From positions 1 to 44,983 of the IMG/VR virus record IMGVR_UViG_3300031251_000041: DNA of 44,983 bases; one strand, 5' to 3'. The position numbers and the translations under genes were made by a program. This document shows, piece after piece, positions 38,925 to 44,983 of this stretch; the first letter of the stretch is position 1, and every line of letters starts with the position of its first letter. The stretch comes from a virus. The notes below the pieces were generated by a model that was not told the DNA's origin, did no database searches, and saw only the letters and a list, made by a program, of their open reading frames with translations.

Positions 38925-38954
38925 TTGACGTTGTTTTCGAACGCGCGCCATATG
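38925..38954 (+). promoter_or_regulatory. Candidate sigma-70 early promoter
   Basis: TTGACG (5 of 6 to the -35 consensus), 18-base spacer, CATATG as a poor -10. It lies about 55 bases upstream of the first early gene, where a host-polymerase promoter is needed. Weak by sequence. Confidence 0.4.
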
Positions 38955-39008
38955 CGGCACAGATGGCAGGCAATGACGTCGCGCCACACACGCACAAGAG
39001 GCAAGCAA

Positions 39009-39221
39009 ATGGTTACGTTTCATCCCGCCGCACGCAAAGTCAGCAACGGTTTCCTGCCGTCCGTCATGGTTCGCGCTGAGCAGGGCCGCATGGTTGGCAG
39101 CAAGGTTTCACAGGTTGGCAACGTGTTTGCGACCGCTGAGGAGGCCAAGGCGTTCGCGATGCAAGCGGCGTTGCGCGTGGTCGCATCCTATCCCGACACA
39201 ATGCGCGTTTGCGCGGCTTAA
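39009..39221 (+). CDS. First early protein, 70 aa, unknown
   Basis: First gene of the plus arm, ATG preceded by AAGAGG. Product with beta-rich N-terminal half (FHPAARKVSNGFLPSVMVRA) and a helix at the end (EEAKAFAMQAALRVVASYP). Unrecognised. First early genes often counter host defence or reprogram the host, but nothing here shows that. Confidence 0.7.
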   Translation: MVTFHPAARKVSNGFLPSVMVRAEQGRMVGSKVSQVGNVFATAEEAKAFAMQAALRVVASYPDTMRVCAA

Positions 39222-39252
39222 TACGGCACAATCGGCACTAGGTGGCATCACA

Positions 39253-40008
39253 ATGACCAAAGCAACCAAAGCTCCTAACGGTTTCATCTTCTATCGTGGT
39301 CCGTCGATGCTTGACGGTTCTCCTATCATCGCAATCGCAACAGGGACGGCGCGCGGCTCACGCAATGCCAAGACGGGAAGCGAAGTGCAAACGTGGATCA
39401 TGCGGGACGATATGTCGCCCGTGGAAGCTGTGAAGACAGGCGCTGATAGCGCGATATGTGGCACGTGCGTTCACCGTGGCGTCAATGGTGTAGGCCGCTC
39501 TTGCTACGTCACCGTGTTCCAAGCGCCTTTGGTTGTGTGGAAGTCCGCGCAGCGTGGCTTGTATCCAACCATTACGCGGCGCGCTGATCTGCGTTTGTCT
39601 ATGGACGGCAAGACGGTGCGCCTTGGCTCTTATGGCGACCCTGCGGCCGTCCCTGCCGAAGTGTGGAATGATCTAGTCTACGCCGCTGTAGGACACACGG
39701 GCTATACACACCAATGGCGCACTAGTGACGCGTTGCGCTCATTGTGTATGGCCTCATGCGATAGCGCATTTGAGCAAGAGTTAGCCGCCGCGCAAGGCTG
39801 GCGCACGTTCCGCGTAATGCGAAGCGGGGAAGCATTGGCCCCGCGTGAAATCAGCTGCCCTGCGTCAAAGGAAGCTGGCGCTAAGACGCGTTGCGAGTTG
39901 TGCAAGGCGTGCGGCGGGACAAGCGCCAAGGCAAAAATCAATATCGCAATTCTGGCGCACGGCGCGGCCAGCAAGGTGAACGCATTCAACAATGAAAGGG
40001 CCGCGTAA
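39253..40008 (+). CDS. Cys-rich phage protein (DUF7227/gp88-like), 251 aa
   Basis: Recognised by pattern, from memory, as the conserved phage family with AICGTCVHRG and RSCYVTVFQAPL at residues about 70-100. The conserved core LGSYGDPAAVPAEVWNDL ... GYTHQW follows. Near the C-terminus come ISCPASKEAG and TRCELCKACGG. The six or more Cys suggest one or two metal (Zn or Fe-S) sites. It has no known function. ATG 39253 lies a few bases after GTGGCATCACA; the stop overlaps the ATG of the next gene (TAATG). Confidence 0.75.
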   Translation: MTKATKAPNGFIFYRGPSMLDGSPIIAIATGTARGSRNAKTGSEVQTWIMRDDMSPVEAVKTGADSAICGTCVHRGVNGVGRSCYVTVFQAPLVVWKSAQRGLYPTITRRADLRLSMDGKTVRLGSYGDPAAVPAEVWNDLVYAAVGHTGYTHQWRTSDALRSLCMASCDSAFEQELAAAQGWRTFRVMRSGEALAPREISCPASKEAGAKTRCELCKACGGTSAKAKINIAILAHGAASKVNAFNNERAA

Positions 40009-40190
40009 TGGCAAAAGCTAATTGGTACATCAAGGCGACCGAGGGCGCGAACGTCTATCGCGTGTGGAACATCTTCACTCGCGTTGTGGACGTCATCCAA
40101 GCGCCTAGCAGCTTCGAAGCTCGCAAGACCTATGCCGCGCTGTATGGGTGCCTGCTGCACGATTGCGCCGCTAGGCGTCTTTGGGATTAA
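40008..40190 (+). CDS. Small hypothetical protein, 60 aa
   Basis: Coupled to the Cys-rich gene by TAATG. Product WYIKATEGANVYRVWNIFTR, then SSFEARKTYAALYG, with two Cys near the end. Not recognised. A GCCCGAA-ACGCC-TTCGGGC hairpin without T-run follows at 40191-40209. Confidence 0.62.
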   Translation: MAKANWYIKATEGANVYRVWNIFTRVVDVIQAPSSFEARKTYAALYGCLLHDCAARRLWD

Positions 40191-40274
40191 GCCCGAAACG
40201 CCTTCGGGCGTAGTCGCGTTAGTCGCGGCCTGACGATGGGCAATCGCAGCAACCCAAGACCCTGAGGCAACCCA

Positions 40275-40592
40275 ATGGCAACCTATACCCACAAGCTGGG
40301 CACGAGCCGCGCTGGCGCACGCACGCGCGTATGGCTGGAGGGCAAGCGCTTAGCTTCCCACGGCTTCACACACGGCGAATACATCAAGCGCACGTGGGAC
40401 GCTGGAAAGCTGGTGCTTACCACTATCGCACCCGCGACCTTCGCAACCCTAGACCGCGCCAATCGCGGCATTGTGGCTGGAACGCCTGACCGTCCGATAA
40501 TCGACATCACGGGCGAACAGGTAGCCGCGACGTTCACGGGTGACACTGTGAAAGTCACCTATCGGCAGCACCGTATCACCATAGAAGGCTGA
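40275..40592 (+). CDS. Hypothetical early protein, 105 aa
   Basis: ATG with GAGG upstream. Basic N-terminal part (HKLGTSRAGARTRVWLEGKR), then alternating beta segments (DTVKVTYRQHRITIEG) resembling small swapped-hairpin DNA-binding phage proteins, which is only a structural impression. Not recognised. Confidence 0.65.
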   Translation: MATYTHKLGTSRAGARTRVWLEGKRLASHGFTHGEYIKRTWDAGKLVLTTIAPATFATLDRANRGIVAGTPDRPIIDITGEQVAATFTGDTVKVTYRQHRITIEG

Positions 40593-40596
40593 AAGC

Positions 40597-40833
40597 ATGG
40601 TCACCAAAAACAACGTACGCGATGCGGCGTCAACGCTGGCACACCATTGGTGCGGCGCTGATGCCATGGACCGGGTAGGCGTGGAACGCGTCATTCTCGC
40701 GTATCCGCAGGCGCTACAGCTGCCTTTGTGCGCGCTGATCATGCACACGCTGGAGGGCAGGGGCTTCTACACGCAAGCCGCAGCGTTCGAGGGCTGGCTC
40801 TTTGCACTGGCTGATGTCGATGCAGAAAGCTGA
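40597..40833 (+). CDS. Hypothetical early protein, 78 aa
   Basis: ATG 5 bases after the previous stop. Helical protein (NVRDAASTLAHHWCGADAMD, LPLCALIMHTLEGRGFYTQA). It overlaps the next membrane protein gene. Not recognised. Confidence 0.62.
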   Translation: MVTKNNVRDAASTLAHHWCGADAMDRVGVERVILAYPQALQLPLCALIMHTLEGRGFYTQAAAFEGWLFALADVDAES

Positions 40834-40990
40834 ACCAATTATTGCCGCGCTGATCCTGCTGGCCTTCGCGTGGGCCGGCTGGGTCGCAGGCGGAAAGCCA
40901 ATCGTAATTCTACCTGGGGGCAACCTGGGCTTCTATGAGGAGCCTATGTTCCTCTCACGGAACGCCCCGTTCCACGTAGTGAATAACTGA
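40814..40990 (+). CDS. Small membrane protein, 56-58 aa
   Basis: One transmembrane helix (IIAALILLAFAWAGWVAG) followed by a polar region (PGGNLGFYEEPMFLSRNAP). Starts at ATG 40814 or 40820, both inside the previous gene, without a strong ribosome site. Translation by coupling is likely. Confidence 0.55.
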   Translation: MSMQKAEPIIAALILLAFAWAGWVAGGKPIVILPGGNLGFYEEPMFLSRNAPFHVVNN

Positions 40991-40998
40991 GAGGACAG

Positions 40999-41214
40999 AT
41001 GGATAACCCTAATTCGAAAATCGAACGCGTGAAACTACGGGGTCGCGAGACGACAACGCACCTGCTCACTGTCGATGATCTGATTGCCTACCAAACGCCA
41101 GAAGGTGGCTTAGTGCTTGAGTTTGTGCGGTGGGACGCGAGCAAGCAGCCCGCAGAAAGCTATCGATTGACGCTGTGTTCCGAGGATGCAGCGCGCGTTA
41201 GGTCTGCAAAATAG
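40999..41214 (+). CDS. Hypothetical early protein, 71 aa
   Basis: Good GAGAGGA site before ATG. Beta-rich product (HLLTVDDLIAYQTPEGGLVL, YRLTLCSEDAARVRS). No family recognised. Ends before a TTGACA promoter candidate. Confidence 0.65.
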   Translation: MDNPNSKIERVKLRGRETTTHLLTVDDLIAYQTPEGGLVLEFVRWDASKQPAESYRLTLCSEDAARVRSAK

Positions 41215-41228
41215 GGGTAGGTCGTTGT

Positions 41229-41288
41229 TTGACAGGCGGCGTGTCGTCTCTGTACACAAAAGCGCTCAACTTAAGAGCACAAAAGCGC
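41229..41288 (+). promoter_or_regulatory. Candidate sigma-70 promoter with 11-bp direct repeats
   Basis: Perfect -35 TTGACA at 41229-41234; a -10-like element overlaps TGTACACA about 16-18 bases downstream, but matches poorly. CACAAAAGCGC occurs at 41255-41265 and again at 41278-41288 (period 23), the first copy overlapping the -10 zone. This looks like a regulated promoter feeding the 41303-43496 genes. Confidence 0.5.
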
Positions 41289-41302
41289 CCACGAGGAGCA
41301 AA

Positions 41303-41605
41303 ATGAAACCAACTTTCCTGCTGAATGCAGAACGGCGACTAATGAGCGCACTGGTTAGCGCTTGTGCGCCAGTGTACCGGAGCGCAACTAACGCGCGTAT
41401 GGCTGTAGCTGAAGACATCGACCTTGGAGATTACGGCGTGATCCGTGAAGGCACACAGGGACGTGTGACGCACTTTGACACTGAGGACGGAACGCTAATG
41501 CTAACGCTGGATGAGCCACACCCGGCGCTGCGGCATTGGGATAATACGCTGCTCCTCGTGCCCTTCCTGACCGATGACGCCGCATGCAAGCTTAAAGTTG
41601 TGTAA
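41303..41605 (+). CDS. Hypothetical protein, 100 aa
   Basis: Strong GAGGAG before ATG. N-terminal helix (AERRLMSALVSACAPVYRSA) then a beta-rich small domain (DYGVIREGTQGRVTHFDTED, LMLTLDEPHPAL) that resembles an SH3-like barrel. First gene after the TTGACA promoter. No family recognised. Confidence 0.65.
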   Translation: MKPTFLLNAERRLMSALVSACAPVYRSATNARMAVAEDIDLGDYGVIREGTQGRVTHFDTEDGTLMLTLDEPHPALRHWDNTLLLVPFLTDDAACKLKVV

Positions 41606-41618
41606 AACTACCTTTACA
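41601..41618. promoter_or_regulatory. Operator-like palindrome TGTAAA-N6-TTTACA
   Basis: TGTAAAACTACCTTTACA with 6-bp arms, placed at the end of the previous gene and 12 bases before the next ATG. The winged-helix gene follows 170 bases downstream, so autoregulation is possible. Confidence 0.4.
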
Positions 41619-41629
41619 AGGGGCAGCAA

Positions 41630-41752
41630 ATGGCAGTAGGCATTGGAACCGCACTTGCTGCAGGCGCTGTGATCATGGCCTGCACTGAGAATATTAAGGC
41701 TGCGTGCGTTCTCGCGACGATTGCATGGATTGTTTTCGTTAAAGCAGTTTGA
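41630..41752 (+). CDS. Small membrane peptide, 40 aa
   Basis: ATG with AGGGGCAG upstream. Almost wholly hydrophobic: two short helices (GIGTALAAGAVIMAC and AACVLATIAWIVFVKAV). Not recognised. Lies directly downstream of the TGTAAA/TTTACA palindrome. Confidence 0.5.
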   Translation: MAVGIGTALAAGAVIMACTENIKAACVLATIAWIVFVKAV

Positions 41753-41769
41753 AACTTTGGAGTACCGCT

Positions 41770-42138
41770 ATGGCTGAGAAGTTTAGCGATGATGAGAAAG
41801 ACGCGGCACGGGCACTGTTGGCTGCTCTTGAGCCGTTCCGAGCACTACGGCCCACAATGCCGCTTCAGTACGTCTACCTGTTCCTGACCGTCGTCCTTGA
41901 TGAGGGAAAGACTGTCAGCGAATACGCCACAATGACCAACACGCCACCCACGGTCATGACGCGGCACCTGCTCGAAATCGGGGACCGCACACGCTCCCAC
42001 GACGCCGGCCTTGGCCTCGTGCAACAGAAGGCTGACGTGATGGACCTGAGGAAGCACAGGGCCACCATAACCACCCTTGGCAAGGCCACCATGCACAAGG
42101 TCCGCAACGCGCTCCACCCGCTGCGTAAGAAGGCATAA
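41770..42138 (+). CDS. Winged-helix (MarR-like) regulator, 122 aa
   Basis: The order of elements fits a MarR-type winged helix: LQYVYLFLTVVLDEGKTVSEYA, MTNTPPTVMTRHLLEIGD (recognition helix region), a wing with MDLRKHRATITTLGKATM, and a C-terminal helix. ATG 41770 preceded by GGAG. It is the only obvious regulator near the integrase gene and could control the integrase/early block; which DNA it binds is unknown. Confidence 0.75.
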   Translation: MAEKFSDDEKDAARALLAALEPFRALRPTMPLQYVYLFLTVVLDEGKTVSEYATMTNTPPTVMTRHLLEIGDRTRSHDAGLGLVQQKADVMDLRKHRATITTLGKATMHKVRNALHPLRKKA

Positions 42139-42142
42139 GCCC

Positions 42143-42346
42143 ATGCGCCCCGTAGTAACCTTCGCCCTTCTGCTGGCCCTTTGTGGCTGCGCTAAATCCC
42201 CAGCTGAGCTGGAGGTGGCAGACGACGCCAGCTGCAGGAAGATCATCACGGAGCGCAACGACGCGCGGCCCACGGCGTACGAAGAATGCCGCTCTAACTT
42301 GTCAGCCTACAGGCTGCAGCGGTCGATAGCAGTCAGCGGCAGATAG
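42143..42346 (+). CDS. Small lipoprotein, 67 aa
   Basis: Signal sequence with lipobox-like LCGC (MRPVVTFALLLALCGCAKS), mature part of about 50 polar residues with two Cys. Expressed early or in lysogeny, it could act in superinfection exclusion, as small phage lipoproteins do; this is inference. The stop overlaps the left arm of an inverted repeat. Confidence 0.6.
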   Translation: MRPVVTFALLLALCGCAKSPAELEVADDASCRKIITERNDARPTAYEECRSNLSAYRLQRSIAVSGR

Positions 42347-42375
42347 TTATACGCACACAGCAGCCTGAGTATAAC
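42346..42375. promoter_or_regulatory. Inverted repeat GTTATAC-N16-GTATAAC upstream of integrase
   Basis: Perfect 7-bp arms separated by 16 bases, 36 bases before the integrase ATG. Could be an operator or an arm-type site for recombination. No further copy was found. Confidence 0.4.
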
Positions 42376-42410
42376 CAGGTTGCGCCCAGGTACAGCACAA
42401 GAGGCAGAAT

Positions 42411-43496
42411 ATGGCATACGCTGAGAAACGAGACGGCAAGCTCACGGGCCGCTGGTACGGCGAGGTGATCTACAAGGAGCGCAACGTGGCTCCTGTGCGC
42501 TACCGCCGCGCCTTCGATACAAAGAGAGCCGCCGAGGGCTATGAGGCCTACGTGAAGGCCACAGGCATTGAGCCCCCTGATCTGGACGGTGCGAAGCTCA
42601 CAGGCCTGACGTTCGCACAGGCCGCAGAGAAAGCCCGCGCTGCCTCTGACGTATGGAAGCGAGGCCGTGACCCCAGCGGCCAGAAGCGGCTAGACTACAT
42701 CATCGCGCGTATCGGGCAGCTGCCTCTCGAACAGGTGACGACCGAGGAGCTGGACAAGATTGTCGCGCTGCTCTCTGCGCGCCCCGCCAAGTCTGGAGGT
42801 GGAAAGCTGAGCGCCGGGACCATCAACCGATACCTGACGTTCGCCAGCGCCGTGCTGACGTTCTCTGAGGAACGCGGGCTGCTCAAGAAGGGGCCTGTGA
42901 TCCCGTGGTTGCACGAGGACGGCCACCGCATCCATTGGCTCACTGAGGAGCAGGAGACCACCGTGGTGCGCTGGCTGATCGAGCAGGGGCACTTGACCAC
43001 CGCGAACATCGTGCGCGTCCTGTGTGCCTCAGGGCTGCGCTGGGGCGAGTTCGAAGGGCTTGAGGTGTATCAGGTGACGATGGGTGCCGAAGTGGCATGG
43101 ATCAAGCTCGACAAGACCAAGACGGATAGCCCCCGAGATGTGCCTATCGACCCCGAGCTGGCAGCGCTGCTGCGGGCGATCCTGAGCGCCAACTCGCCCC
43201 GCGATTACCGCACAATCCGCAGCCAATTTGGTGACGCGATAAAAGCGTGTGGGTATGCGCCACAACTGACGCTCCACTGCTGCCGTCATACAACCGCAAC
43301 GCGACTGATCAAGAAGAAGACGCCGTTGCCAATTGTTCAGCAATTCATGGGACATAAGAGCATCCAGACCACGCTGAAGTACGTTCACGTCGAGAGTGAC
43401 GACCTCGCGGAAGCCGCAAAAAATCTTTACCCACAGCGTGGGAAATCAACAGAAAGCGAGGCTATACCTGGAGTGGTTGCTTTCAAGAAAGCCTGA
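42411..43496 (+). CDS. Tyrosine recombinase (integrase)
   Basis: 361-aa site-specific recombinase. Catalytic residues seen: Arg210 (ASGLRWGEF), Lys in KLDKTKTDSPRDV, His289 and Arg292 (HCCRHTTATRL), His315 (MGHKSIQTTL) and Tyr324 (KYVH). N-terminal arm-binding and core-binding parts precede them. It lies directly upstream of a tRNA-Cys-like half gene and RNA polymerase, the same order reported for T7-like phages of marine hosts that carry integrases. Likely integrates at a tRNA-Cys gene. Confidence 0.95.
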   Translation: MAYAEKRDGKLTGRWYGEVIYKERNVAPVRYRRAFDTKRAAEGYEAYVKATGIEPPDLDGAKLTGLTFAQAAEKARAASDVWKRGRDPSGQKRLDYIIARIGQLPLEQVTTEELDKIVALLSARPAKSGGGKLSAGTINRYLTFASAVLTFSEERGLLKKGPVIPWLHEDGHRIHWLTEEQETTVVRWLIEQGHLTTANIVRVLCASGLRWGEFEGLEVYQVTMGAEVAWIKLDKTKTDSPRDVPIDPELAALLRAILSANSPRDYRTIRSQFGDAIKACGYAPQLTLHCCRHTTATRLIKKKTPLPIVQQFMGHKSIQTTLKYVHVESDDLAEAAKNLYPQRGKSTESEAIPGVVAFKKA

Positions 43497-43517
43497 TGTT
43501 ACAGGCACTTCTCATGG

Positions 43518-43565
43518 GGCCACGTGGCGGAGTGGTTACGCAACGGTCTGCAAAACCGCTTCGTC
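43518..43565 (+). other. Putative attP: 5' half of a tRNA-Cys (GCA)
   Basis: The sequence starts GGCCACGTGGCGGAGTGGTT and continues ACGCAACGGTCTGCAAAACC-GCTTCGTC, matching bacterial tRNA-Cys from the acceptor stem through the anticodon arm (loop CTGCAAA, anticodon GCA). No T-arm or matching 3' acceptor strand follows, so it is not a working tRNA. The outer anticodon-stem pair is A-C, a mismatch. Placement 22 bases after the integrase stop makes an attachment site the best explanation. Confidence 0.65.
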
Positions 43566-43613
43566 ATTATCTGCCACTTGTATTGCACCTGAGAGTGCTT
43601 ACATAGACTGACC

Positions 43614-43635
43614 GGCTCGCTTCGGCGGGCCTTTT
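43614..43635 (+). terminator. Rho-independent terminator downstream of integrase
   Basis: GGCTCGC-TTCG-GCGGGCC, a 7-bp stem (one G-U) with a UUCG tetraloop, followed by TTTT. It separates the integrase region from the RNA polymerase gene. Confidence 0.85.
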
Positions 43636-43765
43636 CAGCCCCCTAATCCAGCACAAACGGCAGATACCACCTACGCGGCATCAAATGCCGTAATATCAAC
43701 GGCTTAGACCAAACTGTCACCCTCTACTGCCCTAAGCGGCATTCAAAAACGGAGCGCTCCCAACG
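43636..43765 (+). promoter_or_regulatory. Leader region of the RNA polymerase gene
   Basis: 130 bases between the terminator and the polymerase ATG. Contains the palindrome GGCAT-CAA-ATGCC (43677-43689) and the GGAG ribosome site at 43751. The promoter must be here if the terminator works, but no good -35/-10 pair is visible. Confidence 0.4.
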
Positions 43766-44983
43766 ATGGACACCGAAGCTCTTAGTGATACCAATGTTCT
43801 ACCTATTGAACTGGAGAAGGCTTCTCTCAAACTTGAGAAGCGCAACGAGAGGGCCTTCGATAACGCAGGCTTCGGGGCGACCACAGGCGGGCTTGCTATT
43901 ACAGCCCAGCATCTCGACAAGCTGATCACAGCTGTAGTTGCCAAACTAGCCTCTCCCAGCGCCAGCACCTCAGAACACTACAAGCTTGAGCGTGTCATAC
44001 GCCAGCTTCAGCCCGAGGTCATTGCTCTGGCTACCCTGCAAGGTGCTCTGCACTCAGTGGCCCTGCAGGACACCCTGAGGGACACGTATATCCTGATCGG
44101 GAAAATGATCTGTGATGAGTGCTGGGCCGCAAAGCTAACCCACACCGATAAGCGGCTCGCTGGTAAGATAAACCGCGCCGTCAAGGCCTCACACGGTTCT
44201 GTGGACGTACGCCGATCAGCGGCCCGCGCTATGGCTTACAAGGCGGGCTTCATGATGAAGCACTGGACGCTTGTGCAGATGGTGCATGCAGGCAACTGGT
44301 GTCTTAGTCTGCTACTCGACACGTTGCCTGAGGTCTTTGAGCTGGTTGCTGGGCGCAATCGCGAAGACGCACTGACCATCACTGCAGGGGCCTTGCATAT
44401 TGCAGAGAACGCGGTGGCACAGGCTGTCATCAAGAACCCTGTGTACCAGCCCCGTGTCACCCCGTGTATCCCGTGGACGTCCTTCTCGCAGGAAGTGTCC
44501 GAGAGGGTGACTGTGGGCACCTCTGTGCTGCGCACGTTCCACAAGGACATCATCGCGTCTGGGCGTCACGCCATCAAGACGGGGCAGATGCAGCCTGCAC
44601 TAGACGGCATCAATGCACTGCAGTCTGTGCCGTATGTGATCAACACGTGGATCATGAACGTCATTCAGAAGGCCTACGAGGCAGGGATTAGCGTGGCCGG
44701 CATGCCTATGCGTGACGACATGAAGCTTCCTCCGAGGCTCAGCGAAGATCAGTACCGCGCCATGACCACAGGCGAGACCGTAGTCCGCAGCAAGGAAATT
44801 GCGGCGATACGCAAGGTCAACCGGAGCCTCATTGGCGAGCGATTGCTGTTCAAGGAGGACATGGAAACCGCCCAGCGGCTGGCACCACATGAGCACTTCT
44901 ACGTGCCCATGAATATGGATTGGCGGGGGCGCGTATATGGCATCACGTATTTCAACTTCGCCCGCGAGGACAGGGTGCGTGCG
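43766..44983 (+). CDS. T7-type RNA polymerase, N-terminal part
   Basis: 406 codons in one open frame up to the window end. ATG 43766 with GGAG 11 bases upstream. The end contains FYVPMNMDWRGRVYGITYFN, matching T7 PYNMDWRGRVYAVSMFN around residue 420. Continuation is at base 9 of the window start after removal of the 8-base shared end. The N-terminal domain is divergent from T7, as usual in distant relatives. Confidence 0.95.
   Translation, partial: MDTEALSDTNVLPIELEKASLKLEKRNERAFDNAGFGATTGGLAITAQHLDKLITAVVAKLASPSASTSEHYKLERVIRQLQPEVIALATLQGALHSVALQDTLRDTYILIGKMICDECWAAKLTHTDKRLAGKINRAVKASHGSVDVRRSAARAMAYKAGFMMKHWTLVQMVHAGNWCLSLLLDTLPEVFELVAGRNREDALTITAGALHIAENAVAQAVIKNPVYQPRVTPCIPWTSFSQEVSERVTVGTSVLRTFHKDIIASGRHAIKTGQMQPALDGINALQSVPYVINTWIMNVIQKAYEAGISVAGMPMRDDMKLPPRLSEDQYRAMTTGETVVRSKEIAAIRKVNRSLIGERLLFKEDMETAQRLAPHEHFYVPMNMDWRGRVYGITYFNFAREDRVRA

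Larger units (their letters stand above)
38190..39008. promoter_or_regulatory. Divergent control region between the two arms (about 0.8 kb, no gene)
   Basis: Longest gene-free stretch. I see no open frame with a ribosome site and protein-like composition. It contains several palindromes: TTGATATCAA (38297-38306), GCCCC-AAT-GGGGC (38326-38338) and GGTTG-CGA-CAACC (38570-38582). Also present are three TGTGA-N6/7-TCACA sites (38629-38700), CATATAGGG (38731-38739), and a TTGACG box at 38925. It must hold promoters for both arms and may also hold the origin, packaging site or physical genome ends. Confidence 0.75.

Noticed and set aside
40191-40209. Hairpin GCCCGAA-ACGCC-TTCGGGC as a terminator
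   Set aside because: No T-run follows; might be an attenuator or mRNA stabiliser, but termination is not supported.
39702-40292. Minus-strand open frame of 196 codons in the early block
   Set aside because: Covers three coupled plus-strand genes; low-quality sequence and no start signal.
43518-43583. Functional tRNA-Cys
   Set aside because: Acceptor 3' strand and T-arm are missing and the anticodon stem has an A-C mismatch, so only an attachment-site half gene is supported.
1-44983. CRISPR array, insertion sequence or transposase
   Set aside because: No regularly spaced repeats, IS-type inverted ends or transposase motifs were seen on either strand.

Overview
The window looks like an essentially complete genome of a tailed phage (podovirus) with a T7-like replication module. 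The sequence was opened inside the RNA polymerase gene. The N-terminal half of a single-subunit T7-type RNA polymerase runs off the right end (43766-44983). Its C-terminal half begins at base 3 of the left end. The two ends share the 8 bases TGCGTGCG; merging that overlap gives one uninterrupted frame of about 821 codons. The sequence is therefore probably circular, circularly permuted, or joined at terminal repeats, with a real unit of about 44,975 bp. The DNA is GC-rich and Shine-Dalgarno sites are strong AAGGAG/TAAGGA types, which fits a proteobacterial host. The host genus cannot be fixed from sequence alone.

Layout: two transcription arms diverge from one intergenic region (38190-39008) and converge on a bidirectional hairpin terminator at 16084-16126. 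The plus-strand arm holds: an early block of small unknown genes plus a Cys-rich DUF7227/gp88-like protein (39.0-41.8 kb); a winged-helix regulator, a small lipoprotein and a tyrosine integrase (41.8-43.5 kb); a tRNA-Cys-like half gene that may be attP, followed by a terminator (43.5-43.6 kb); RNA polymerase (43.8 kb across the junction to 1.26 kb); nine small overlapping unknown genes ending in a terminator (1.2-3.0 kb); and the replication and nucleotide module (3.0-16.1 kb). The last contains an ssDNA-binding protein, endonuclease I, primase-helicase, DNA polymerase, 5'-3' exonuclease, DUF3310, RNA ligase, dNMP kinase, a GNAT protein, a DNA methyltransferase-like protein, a DnaJ-like zinc peptide and a LigA-Ia-like protein.

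The minus-strand arm (38.19 down to 16.13 kb) is the virion and lysis module. In transcription order it encodes a tail-collar fibre, a tail nozzle-like protein, small virion proteins, a lysozyme-like internal protein, a very large Pro/Ala-rich internal protein, terminase small and large subunits, a P22-like portal, scaffold, an SU10-family capsid protein with its own terminator, an unknown small gene, tRNA-Pro(UGG), a head-tail adaptor, two tail fibres, a DUF4376 protein, SAR endolysin, spanin pair, probable holin and a last small Ala-rich protein.

The genome is a mosaic: T7-like DNA and RNA synthesis, a non-T7 head (P22/SU10-like), inverted orientation of the virion arm relative to T7, and an integrase suggesting a temperate or pseudo-temperate life style. 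The main oddities are: a DNA polymerase that seems to start with CTG; three closely spaced TGTGA-N6/7-TCACA palindromes between the arms; an attP-like tRNA-Cys 5' half; and a free-standing LigA-Ia-like protein beside an RNA ligase.
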